11,238 nucleotides of DNA from Ignavibacteriota bacterium. GTDB taxonomy: Bacteria; Bacteroidota; Ignavibacteria; Tepidaquicellales; Tepidaquicellaceae. Positions 1 through 6,238 of the stretch are shown piece by piece. The position numbers and the translations under genes were made by a program. The notes under the pieces were generated by a model that saw only the letters and a program-made list of their open reading frames with translations, was not told the DNA's origin and ran no database searches. The stretch lies in assembly GCA_003135995.1 (NCBI GenBank), contig PNBM01000250.1:3821-15058 (forward strand), written 5' to 3'. Within the stretch, counting starts at the first letter, position 1. Each line of letters begins with the position of its first letter.

Positions 1-480
1 AGCAACATCTTCGACATTCTGGTAATCGATGTAGCCGGTATCGGCGTGGACTCCGTATGCAACAAATTTATATAATTGTCCGGAGAAATTAACCGGTGAA
101 CCGTGAGTTAAATGTCCGCCGTGAGCGAGATTCATTCCCATCACTTTATCGCCGGGTTTAAGGAAAGAGAAGTAAACAGCCATATTTGCCTGGCTTCCGG
201 AATGCGGTTGTACGTTTGCATATTCGGCTCCAAAGAGTTCTTTAGCTCTGTCTCTTGCGAGATTCTCTGCAACATCCACCCATTCACATCCGCCGTAATA
301 TCTTTTTCCGGGATAACCTTCGGCGTATTTGTTTGTTAATGTCGAGCCCTGTGCTTCCATTACGGCTTTTGAAACAAAATTTTCGGATGCGATTAATTCG
401 AGTTTATCTGCCTGTCTTTTTGTTTCGCTTTTAATGGTATCAAATATTTCTTTATCTATTTGTTCAAGAGTGTTGTTCAT
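1..480 (-). CDS. glyA: Serine hydroxymethyltransferase, N-terminal 160 codons (3' end cut by window)
   Basis: GlyA is a cytosolic PLP enzyme that interconverts serine plus tetrahydrofolate with glycine plus 5,10-methylene-tetrahydrofolate, feeding one-carbon metabolism. The visible 160 residues read in one frame to the window edge. They carry the family's N-terminal landmarks: ELIASENF (residues 28-35), [15 protein letters not shown] (50-64) and [14 protein letters not shown] (121-134), whose first His (123) should be the one that stacks on PLP. The PLP-binding lysine lies beyond the window, so completeness cannot be judged. The ATG at 480 begins MNNTLEQID, a normal start for the family, and no Shine-Dalgarno precedes it. 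The gene lies 143 nt downstream of rpiB on the same strand, a common bacterial pairing. Its codons look richer in G and C than those of gmhB or panE, which would fit a highly expressed housekeeping gene (inference). Confidence 0.97.
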   Translation of the reverse strand, partial: MNNTLEQIDKEIFDTIKSETKRQADKLELIASENFVSKAVMEAQGSTLTNKYAEGYPGKRYYGGCEWVDVAENLARDRAKELFGAEYANVQPHSGSQANMAVYFSFLKPGDKVMGMNLAHGGHLTHGSPVNFSGQLYKFVAYGVHADTGYIDYQNVEDVA

Positions 481-623
481 AAATTATTTATTTTGTAATG
501 ATTATTTAAATAATTAAAATTAGTATTCAAGAATAATTTCTCATTCCGGTTGTGCTTTGGAGTGAGCATAAAATATTTTACATATATAATACTGAAATTG
601 CGGCAACAAATTTGAGAAATAAA

Positions 624-1058
624 TTAAATCTTATCAAGTTCCTCAATTCGTCTTTCGTGTCTTTCTCCACCATCGAATTTCGTATGAATGAATATTTTGA
701 TAAACTTAACAGCTGTATTAAAATCTATAAAATCAGAACCTATACAAATTACATTAGCGTTGTTATGTTTTCTTGCCATTTCAGCAAGCTGCTCTGTATT
801 TGCGTTTACTGCTCTGACACCTTTTACTTTGTCTGCCGCTATACATATACCAATTCCGCTACCGCAAATTGCAATTCCGAAATCCGATTCTTTCTTTGCA
901 ACACTTTCGCCTACAGCTTTTCCATAATCGGGATAATCCACACTTTCGGTAGAGTTAGTACCAAAATCTTTTACATTATAATTATTATCTTCAAAATATT
1001 TTTTTAATTTTTCTTTAAGTTCGTAACCCCTGTGGTCCGTGCCAATTGCTAAATTCAT
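624..1058 (-). CDS. rpiB: Ribose-5-phosphate isomerase B
   Basis: RpiB interconverts ribose 5-phosphate and ribulose 5-phosphate in the non-oxidative pentose phosphate pathway, in the cytosol. The 144-aa length is normal for the RpiB/LacAB family. Visible motifs are the N-terminal GTDHRGYELK (6-15) with Asp8 and His9, the active-site segment ICGSGIGICIAADK (64-77) with the catalytic-type Cys65 (the E. coli pattern rather than the mycobacterial Glu variant), and RKHNNANV (96-103) with His98. The region normally written RAxxC reads RAVNAN (82-87), so the second conserved cysteine seen in E. coli is missing here. The C-terminal FDGGERHERRIEELDKI is typical. The start is the only sensible ATG, because the family motif begins at residue 3. 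No Shine-Dalgarno is visible. The next gene downstream is glyA. LacA or LacB is a less likely alternative. Confidence 0.96.
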   Translation of the reverse strand: MNLAIGTDHRGYELKEKLKKYFEDNNYNVKDFGTNSTESVDYPDYGKAVGESVAKKESDFGIAICGSGIGICIAADKVKGVRAVNANTEQLAEMARKHNNANVICIGSDFIDFNTAVKFIKIFIHTKFDGGERHERRIEELDKI

Positions 1059-1101
1059 AATATCAAAAAAATTATTTTAAAAAATTTTATTTATTTAAAT
1101 T

Positions 1102-2403
1102 TTAATCTTCAGTTCTCGCCTTTATAAACCAGAGTTCTCCGAAATTAAATCCGGCAGATAATTTAATTAACTGGTCTTTTATCAGACCGTTATCTGTTTT
1201 CCCTCTTACGGAATACGAAATTCCCAAATCGAGTGAATTAAATTTATTCAAAGGAATACCCAAACCCGCAGTTATGCCGTAACCGATTATATCAGTCCCG
1301 TTAACGGTAAAATAAGATTTCTGATAGAAACCACCGAACCTGTAAGAGAGGTTTTCCCAGAACGTGTTATCCGGTTTATCGATAGGAATAATTTCAAAGC
1401 CAAGTCCCATTCTGTATGAATTACCGAAATTTGCCTGCGTTTGTCCGGCAGATATGTAATTGCTCCAGTCTTGAATAAGTGCATCACCGGAAACAATTAA
1501 TTGTTTACCAAATTTATTTGAAAATCCGAAGCCATAAGATGACGGAATTACAAGTGTACCTCCGGTTATCTGCGAAGTATCATTTCCTAAAATTGTCTGA
1601 TATATAGCATCTATATTAGACGTAAGGTTTAATTTGGATTGATAAAAAAATCCAAAGTTTAAATCATTAAGGAGTTTCGAATTTATCAATTTTCCTGCTT
1701 CGAGAATTATACCGCCCTTAAAGTACGAACCCGATAAATTATTTTCCGAACGTTCGTAAGAATTAGTTATATCCGAATTGCCAAAATCAAGAAGAACCAG
1801 TTTTTTAATGTTACCGAACGAATAATTATATTCCGCACCAAGGTTTATCGATTTAAATAAAGTGTATGACATACCAAAATTAATCCTCGATACACCACCC
1901 CCGCCTGCATACGTCTGTGTATAAGGAACTCCCTCAGGTGTTACAACCTGGTTGGAAATCTTATAATTTACAGTGCTGATGGGAATAAATCCAAGATTCA
2001 TCGACCACCCGAGGTCTTTATTTAAAGGTATTCCAATATCGACTCCTGATACATTTCCATTTGAATTTTTCGAACTGGTAACACTGTTCGATGAATTTAG
2101 AAATGTATATTTAAAGCCTAATGAAATATCTGTGAATCCCAGTTTAGTATTTCCGGCCGGATTTATATCGTTCGCATTATTTCCAAACAGCGATATACCA
2201 AGAATTCCCATCGAAGCAGTTCTGATGTTTCCTGTATATTGCAGGTCACCGATTCCGAATGCTGTATAAGGCGAGCCTTGCGAAAAATCATCCTGAGCAA
2301 AAATATTTCTGCCGAATAAAATTATTATTGTAAAAATAATTATTTTAGTTCGTTTATCTTTTAAAAATATATTTCTTATGTTCATTTTCATTTTTTTGTA
2401 CAT
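1102..2403 (-). CDS. Putative outer-membrane beta-barrel protein (Bacteroidota-type, function unknown)
   Basis: This 433-aa exported protein has a charged N-terminus, a hydrophobic stretch at about residues 20-35 and a likely signal peptidase I site after IFA (36), giving a mature start of QDDFSQG. The mature N-terminus reads GSPYTAFGIGDLQ (43-55). From memory this resembles a SPYSxxGxGDL motif found at the mature start of many Bacteroidota barrel proteins. The rest alternates short polar and hydrophobic stretches rich in Gly, Asn, Ser and aromatic residues, as in transmembrane beta strands, and ends SAGFNFGELWFIK before a short charged tail. Its ATG touches the stop of the upstream lipoprotein and has an AAGGAG Shine-Dalgarno (2408-2413), so the two are probably translationally coupled and may work together at the outer membrane. 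Substrate and role are unknown. Possibilities include a transport pore or a structural barrel. ATGs at codons 5 and 7 could also initiate. Confidence 0.75.
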   Translation of the reverse strand: MYKKMKMNIRNIFLKDKRTKIIIFTIIILFGRNIFAQDDFSQGSPYTAFGIGDLQYTGNIRTASMGILGISLFGNNANDINPAGNTKLGFTDISLGFKYTFLNSSNSVTSSKNSNGNVSGVDIGIPLNKDLGWSMNLGFIPISTVNYKISNQVVTPEGVPYTQTYAGGGGVSRINFGMSYTLFKSINLGAEYNYSFGNIKKLVLLDFGNSDITNSYERSENNLSGSYFKGGIILEAGKLINSKLLNDLNFGFFYQSKLNLTSNIDAIYQTILGNDTSQITGGTLVIPSSYGFGFSNKFGKQLIVSGDALIQDWSNYISAGQTQANFGNSYRMGLGFEIIPIDKPDNTFWENLSYRFGGFYQKSYFTVNGTDIIGYGITAGLGIPLNKFNSLDLGISYSVRGKTDNGLIKDQLIKLSAGFNFGELWFIKARTED

Positions 2404-2413
2404 TTATCTCCTT
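2404..2413 (-). promoter_or_regulatory. AAGGAG ribosome binding site overlapping the lipoprotein stop
   Basis: Reading the minus strand, AAGGAG is followed by ATAA and then ATG of the barrel gene. The purine run is formed by the last two Arg codons (AGG AGA) of the lipoprotein, and the TAA stop directly abuts the barrel ATG. It is the only near-perfect Shine-Dalgarno at a start in this window and suggests termination-reinitiation coupling of the two proteins. Confidence 0.7.
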
Positions 2414-3606
2414 ATTGTATATCTGATTCGCAGTTTTGGTCTCTTGCTTGCGTCGGAATAATTGCCGGAATAAAAAACAAATTTGTCTAAATTAGTATAA
2501 TCATAAATATTTCTGATTAATATTCCGAAATTAGGCGAAACCCCATAATTCCATTTTTGAAATATGGGAGTCACGTTGATTGTATAAGTGTTGGAATCCG
2601 GTTGGATTGAATAAAAATTAATACCATCATTTGTTAATGCAACTGAATCCGTTATCATATTCGCCAGCAGTTTTGCGTCCGAACCCAAACTATTTGATAT
2701 AAAAGAATTCGCCCTGTCTAATGACAGTGTAATCAGAGCCTGATTGATAATTACTTTTGAAGATAACTTTGTTAAATCAAATTTCATCACATCCCTGAAA
2801 GCCACACCGTTTTGCAGGAAAATCCTGTCATTTGTCATTAATGTAGTAGGTGCATAATTTAGTGATACTGACTTCGTTGTATTGAACGTCAGTGTGTCAA
2901 CCACACCATATTTCGTAACAATGGCAACTATGGTCGGAATGTTGTTTACATCTCCCGAACCGTAAGTATAAAATGCTTTTATATTATTCGAATTTGAATT
3001 CGGGACTAAAATTATTCCGTAATTTTTAACCGTATAATTTGTATCTGCAGCAGACTCAAGCCAGTCTTTGATTGTCTGGTTATTAAACGGAATGGCGATT
3101 TTCACTGTATCATGCGGGGTACCTGAATATGACCCGAGCAGAGTCGTACCTATATCACTGCTGGAAAACTGATCATAGGTTACGGTATCAAAATCATAGT
3201 CACTGTTAATTTTATAAATATTAAAAGACGTAATACCGTTTGAATCACTAAAAGCATAACCATTATATCTCAAATAGAGAGTAGCAGATAAGATTGACGA
3301 ACTGTCGAAATCGGCGGTAATACTATTGAATCTCAATAAAGCTTTGGAATTATAATTCTGATAATTTCCCACCATCATATTGAACGAACTTGAAGTATTG
3401 ACATATTTCAGGAAATTTTTGTTTGTGATATTCATTGTATCCTTCTGAGAATCCAGTATCAGAGTACCCAGAGTATCACTTGAGATGTAATTTAAGCCTA
3501 AATCGTTCGGATTATTATTGCATCCGGACATAAAAAATGTGCTTATCAATATTAAAATCAGGATATATTGAATCGGAATTTTTGTATTTATAAAATATTT
3601 AACCAT
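2404..3606 (-). CDS. Surface lipoprotein with two tandem DNRLRE/DUF4270-like modules
   Basis: This 400-aa protein has a lipoprotein signal peptide: a hydrophobic stretch at 12-26 followed by FMSGC, with Cys29 as the lipidation site. The mature start, CNNNPNDLGLNYISSD, recalls DUF4270 proteins of Bacteroidota. The body is an internal duplication. Module 1 has ALLRFNS (89-95), then ILSATLYLRY (105-114), then YGIILVPN (196-203) and KAFYTYGSGDVNNIPTI (210-226). Module 2 has DVMKFDLTKL (272-281), then INQALITLSLDR (287-298), then FGILIRN (360-366) and DKFVFYSGNYSDASKRPKL (374-392). The order of a structural strand, a hydrophobic strand, a short linker and an RPKL-type ending is that of DNRLRE-type beta-sandwich modules, often linked to carbohydrate or wall binding. 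From memory, DUF4270 genes often sit beside glgA in Bacteroidota, and glgA is two genes upstream here. Function is unknown; envelope polysaccharide binding is only a guess. Confidence 0.75.
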   Translation of the reverse strand: MVKYFINTKIPIQYILILILISTFFMSGCNNNPNDLGLNYISSDTLGTLILDSQKDTMNITNKNFLKYVNTSSSFNMMVGNYQNYNSKALLRFNSITADFDSSSILSATLYLRYNGYAFSDSNGITSFNIYKINSDYDFDTVTYDQFSSSDIGTTLLGSYSGTPHDTVKIAIPFNNQTIKDWLESAADTNYTVKNYGIILVPNSNSNNIKAFYTYGSGDVNNIPTIVAIVTKYGVVDTLTFNTTKSVSLNYAPTTLMTNDRIFLQNGVAFRDVMKFDLTKLSSKVIINQALITLSLDRANSFISNSLGSDAKLLANMITDSVALTNDGINFYSIQPDSNTYTINVTPIFQKWNYGVSPNFGILIRNIYDYTNLDKFVFYSGNYSDASKRPKLRIRYTIRR

Positions 3607-3695
3607 TAAGTTTATTGTTGCATCAAATTAATAAAAAATCATAATTAACTTACATATTTTTATATAGAATAACAAATAATATAGTATTTTCTTTT

Positions 3696-4271
3696 TTAAT
3701 ATTCTAAATACTTTTTAATAAATTTTGAAGCCTCCAAAAGGTCTTTCGCAATAAAATCTATTTTTATATTGCTATCCTTACATTGTTTTAAGGTTTTTTT
3801 CCCATATCCTGTTAAAACGAGGATTTTTTTAAGATTAATATTATCAGCACATTGCATATCGACAAGAGAATCGCCTATCAGAAAAGATTTTTCTAAATCG
3901 ATATTATATTTTAACATTGCTTTTAATATCAAACCGGTTCCGGGTTTTCTGTAAAAACTATCCGATTTATATTTCCTGATAATGCCTTCTTTGTGGTATG
4001 GGGAATATAATATATCGTCGATGAGGGGAATATGTTTCAAAGTTAATTTTTTGCTCAAAGCAGAATGTATATCTTTGAGGTTATCTTCCGAAATAAAACC
4101 ACGGGCAACTGCAGATTGATTGGTAATAATAATATTGAGGAAACCTGATTGCTTGAAGCAAGCTAATGCTTTTGTAACACCATTTAAAATTTCAATATCT
4201 TCTTTCCTGATTAAGTAATTGACTTCTTTATTAATAGTGCCGTCGCGGTCTAAAAAAATTGCTTTGTTCAA
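3696..4271 (-). CDS. gmhB: GmhB-like HAD phosphatase lacking the zinc ligands (heptose-bisphosphate phosphatase family)
   Basis: The family (HAD subclass IIIA) includes D-glycero-D-manno-heptose 1,7-bisphosphate 7-phosphatase, which makes ADP-heptose precursors for lipopolysaccharide core, and the related histidinol-phosphatase domain of HisB. The 191 residues carry all HAD motifs: FLDRDGTINKE (6-16) with nucleophile Asp8 and acid Asp10, TNQSAVARG (50-58), RKP with Lys109, and GDSLVDMQCA (133-142) with the metal-binding Asp134 and Asp138. The loop that binds zinc in E. coli GmhB (Cys, His, Cys, Cys) reads S90, Y92, S105 and Y107 here, so all four ligands are lost. The start codon is TTG: an in-frame TAA lies one codon upstream, and the canonical N-terminus begins at this TTG. 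The gene starts 14 nt after the glgA stop, so the two are likely co-transcribed. The substrate could be another sugar phosphate. Confidence 0.85.
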   Translation of the reverse strand: MNKAIFLDRDGTINKEVNYLIRKEDIEILNGVTKALACFKQSGFLNIIITNQSAVARGFISEDNLKDIHSALSKKLTLKHIPLIDDILYSPYHKEGIIRKYKSDSFYRKPGTGLILKAMLKYNIDLEKSFLIGDSLVDMQCADNINLKKILVLTGYGKKTLKQCKDSNIKIDFIAKDLLEASKFIKKYLEY

Positions 4272-4285
4272 TTAAATTATTTTGT

Positions 4286-5764
4286 TCAAGAAGAAACTAC
4301 TTTTTTATAAAGGTTCATATATTTCAAAGCAGAAACTTTCCACGAGAAATCCAGTGCCATACCATTTCTGATTATAGTATACCATTTCTGCTTATTATTT
4401 TTATAAACATTTAATGCTGCTTTTATAGTGGTAAGGAAGTCTTTTCCGTTGTAATTATCAAATAAAAATCCCGTTCCATCTGGTTTTCTGTAATCGGTAA
4501 TAGTGTCGGAAAGTCCGCCTGTATTCCTGACAACGGGAACAGTTCCGTAACTTAAGCTATAAAGCTGTGTTAACCCGCACGGTTCATATTTAGACGGCAT
4601 TAATATCATATCGCATCCGGCTTGTATATGATGTGCTAAATTTTCATCAAAACCAATGTGTACAATGAGTTTCTTAGCATATTTTTTCTTCGCATTCGTG
4701 AGAAACTTCTGATATTTTTCGTCTCCCTCACCGAGTATTATAAGTTGAACGTTCTCCTTCATAAGTTCCGGAAGAATATTTACAATAAGTTCAAATCCTT
4801 TTTCATCGACGAGCCTGCTTATGATTCCGATAAGCGGAATATTTTCTTTGTATTCGAGATTATATTTGTGAAGCAATTCTCTTTTATTCTCATATTTCAA
4901 AGGAATTTCCTGGTATGTATATCTGTATGTAATAATTTTATCCACACTCGGATTCCAGTTGGAATAATCTATTCCGTTCAGTATGCCCGATAAATCTTTT
5001 TTTCTCTTTGCAAGGAGGTCACCCATTCCGCAGCTATAATCTTTTTTCGTTCTTATTTCTTCTGCATATTTTTCACTTACTGTAGTTATTTTATCGGCAT
5101 AATACAACCCGGTTCTTAAATAATTAAACCTGTTTTTAGCAAATCCTACTTCACTCAAAACTGATTCGGGAAGGTTTGTCTTTTTGAACGTTGATGAAGC
5201 GAAATCTCCCTGGTAAGCCAAGTTATGAATTGTGAAAACCGTTTTAATATCTTTAATGTGAAGATTATTTTTATAAATTCTTTTTAACATAGCGGGAATC
5301 AAAGCAGTCTGCCAGTCGTTACAGTGAATCACATCGGGCTTCCATTGCAGGATTTCAAGAATTTCCAAAACAGCTTTGCAAAAGAAAAGAAATCTCTCAT
5401 CATTATTCGGAAAATCTTTTTTCGTCCTGATATTCTGATAAATCCCTTTATTCTTGAAAAAATCCTGGTTTTCTAAAAGATAAATCTGTGCTTTAGTGTT
5501 CTTTCCGTGAATGAATGAAGATTTAATGCTGAATTTGCTTTGGGTGTCTATGATATTGATTTTTAAATCTTTCAGCCTTTTAATTTCATGAATTTGAAGT
5601 CTTCTTTCATCGAGCTGACCGTATTTTGGAGAAATTATCCTGACTTCATTGCCGAGAGCATTTAATGCCTGTGGAAGTGAGTTTGAAATATCTGCAAGAC
5701 CACCAGTCTTGGAGTACGGTAATACTTCACTGGTAACGAAGAGAACATTATATCCTTTTGCCAT
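4286..5764 (-). CDS. glgA: Glycogen/starch synthase (ADP-glucose, GT5)
   Basis: GlgA transfers glucose from ADP-glucose to the non-reducing end of alpha-1,4-glucan in the cytosol. The protein is 492 aa, close to the usual 480-490. Motifs in order are SKTGGLADISNSLP (18-31), with the ADP-glucose-binding lysine in KTGGL; HCNDWQTALIP (147-157); HNLAYQG (180-186); GILNGID (260-266); the start of the second Rossmann half at GIISRLVDEKGFE (313-325); and SKYEPCGLTQLYSLSYGT (391-408), with the acid Glu394. The start was placed at ATG 5764 (MAKGYNVLFVTSE) because the family begins just before the LFVTSE strand. The frame stays open upstream to 5845, but those 27 residues match nothing in the family. 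No Shine-Dalgarno is visible. It heads the glgA-gmhB-lipoprotein-barrel run and follows a 474-nt repeat-rich gap, so its promoter probably lies in 5765-5900. Confidence 0.96.
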   Translation of the reverse strand: MAKGYNVLFVTSEVLPYSKTGGLADISNSLPQALNALGNEVRIISPKYGQLDERRLQIHEIKRLKDLKINIIDTQSKFSIKSSFIHGKNTKAQIYLLENQDFFKNKGIYQNIRTKKDFPNNDERFLFFCKAVLEILEILQWKPDVIHCNDWQTALIPAMLKRIYKNNLHIKDIKTVFTIHNLAYQGDFASSTFKKTNLPESVLSEVGFAKNRFNYLRTGLYYADKITTVSEKYAEEIRTKKDYSCGMGDLLAKRKKDLSGILNGIDYSNWNPSVDKIITYRYTYQEIPLKYENKRELLHKYNLEYKENIPLIGIISRLVDEKGFELIVNILPELMKENVQLIILGEGDEKYQKFLTNAKKKYAKKLIVHIGFDENLAHHIQAGCDMILMPSKYEPCGLTQLYSLSYGTVPVVRNTGGLSDTITDYRKPDGTGFLFDNYNGKDFLTTIKAALNVYKNNKQKWYTIIRNGMALDFSWKVSALKYMNLYKKVVSS

Positions 5765-5896
5765 TAAGAATTTATTTTTATGAAAATTACAAATATTAGT
5801 TTTTATATTCAATGTAATAAGAAATGATATTGAGGGTATTAACACATAAATATTAACAAAATGTATATTAAAGAAGAATTTTAATATAATGGGTAA
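5765..5896 (-). other. AT-rich leader upstream of glgA
   Basis: This stretch between the glgA start and the first repeat is very AT-rich and has no credible gene. It should contain the glgA promoter, but I found no convincing match either to a -35/-10 pair or to the Bacteroidota TTTG/TAnnTTTG type, so no promoter is called. Confidence 0.4.
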
Positions 5897-5919
5897 GGTG
5901 AGACGTGAGACGTGAAAGG
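5897..5919 (+). repeat. GTGAGAC-type direct repeat, copy A
   Basis: GTGAGAC occurs twice in tandem (from 5898), followed by GTGAAAGG. The segment 5903-5919 (ACGTGAGACGTGAAAGG) matches 6018-6034 at 16 of 17 positions. The strand is purine-rich and the unit is not part of any open frame I can support. Confidence 0.65.
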
Positions 5920-5972
5920 AGAGATGCGAATGTTCAGAGGTGAAAGGTGGAAGGGAAAATTTTTTTTATACT

Positions 5973-5998
5973 CGTTCCCAAAGTCCCCTTTGGGAACG
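5973..5998. repeat. Perfect 11-bp hairpin (CGTTCCCAAAG / CTTTGGGAACG)
   Basis: The arms at 5973-5983 and 5988-5998 are exact reverse complements around a 4-nt loop, TCCC. The hairpin lies downstream of panE and upstream of glgA on the transcribed strand. No T-run follows the hairpin on either strand, so it does not look like a standard Rho-independent terminator. Its composition differs sharply from the AT-rich surroundings, suggesting a dispersed palindromic repeat (inference). Counting copies across the genome would decide this. Confidence 0.75.
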
Positions 5999-6017
5999 TG
6001 ATTTTGCTAAAGTTGAA

Positions 6018-6034
6018 ACGTGAGACTTGAAAGG
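6018..6034 (+). repeat. GTGAGAC-type direct repeat, copy B
   Basis: ACGTGAGACTTGAAAGG matches copy A at 5903-5919 with one mismatch, 115 bp away. The two copies bracket the 11-bp hairpin at 5973-5998, so the three parts may form one composite repeat unit. Confidence 0.65.
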
Positions 6035-6056
6035 GGATAAATTTTTATTCGCATTT

Positions 6057-6228
6057 AAACTCCGTCAGGAGTTTTCCGTTTATAGGAAAAGAAAACCCAA
6101 CACCGCCAAACTCCGTAGGAGTTTCCCGTTTATAGCAATTATATTTGACAGTGGGTTCTAAACTCCGTCAGGAGTTTCATATTTATAGGAATTATTTCAC
6201 ACTAATATTCCCAACCCCGTAGGGGTTG
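6057..6228. repeat. Array of four 17-18 bp hairpin repeats with 51-52 bp period
   Basis: Each copy has a 7-bp stem around a GTCA or GTA loop. Copies start at 6057, 6108, 6160 and 6212, giving spacings of 51, 52 and 52 bp. Copies 1-3 share the stem AAACTCC/GGAGTTT. Copy 4 has CAACCCC/GGGGTTG, in which two stem pairs have changed on both sides so that pairing is kept. Copies 1 to 3 are followed by a related tail, roughly cccgTTTATAGgaa (6075-6088, 6125-6138, 6178-6191). In copies 2 and 3 the similarity runs further, to TTTATAGSAATTAT. The rest of each unit, about 20 bp, differs. The array lies just 3' of panE, with copy 4 ten bases past its stop codon, so it would be transcribed as a 3' untranslated region if transcription reads through. 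Confidence 0.85.
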
Positions 6229-6238
6229 AACAATATAT

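Noticed and set aside
501..514. 14-bp perfect palindrome ATTATTTAAATAAT between rpiB and glyA
   Set aside because: It is pure A and T in very AT-rich DNA, so a chance palindrome is likely, and nothing links it to a known site.
112..517. Two overlapping plus-strand open frames opposite glyA
   Set aside because: They are shadows of the well-supported glyA reading frame on the minus strand.
552..1007. Plus-strand open frame of 151 codons opposite rpiB
   Set aside because: It is the antisense shadow of a clear rpiB gene, is rich in Cys, Phe and Tyr in a way typical of antisense AT-rich DNA, and matches no family.
3645..3676. Bacteroidota-type promoter (TTTG, 20 nt, TAAGTTAA) upstream of the lipoprotein
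   Set aside because: The upstream TTTG fits, but the -7 element matches TAnnTTTG only in part, and such short AT-rich matches are expected by chance here.
5765..5845. Longer GlgA N-terminus (27 extra residues starting MLIPSISF)
   Set aside because: The family starts just before the LFVTSE strand. The extra residues match nothing, and an internal ATG gives the canonical MAKGYNVLFVTSE start.
5973..5998. Rho-independent terminator for panE or glgA
   Set aside because: The hairpin is strong, but no T-run follows it on either strand, and it lies about 240 nt past the panE stop.
6057..6228. CRISPR array, suggested by the regular 51-52 bp period and palindromic repeats
   Set aside because: Only four copies are present, the stem sequence varies, the tail similarity decays gradually instead of ending at a sharp repeat-spacer border, parts of the 'spacers' of copies 2 and 3 resemble each other, and no cas gene is in the window.
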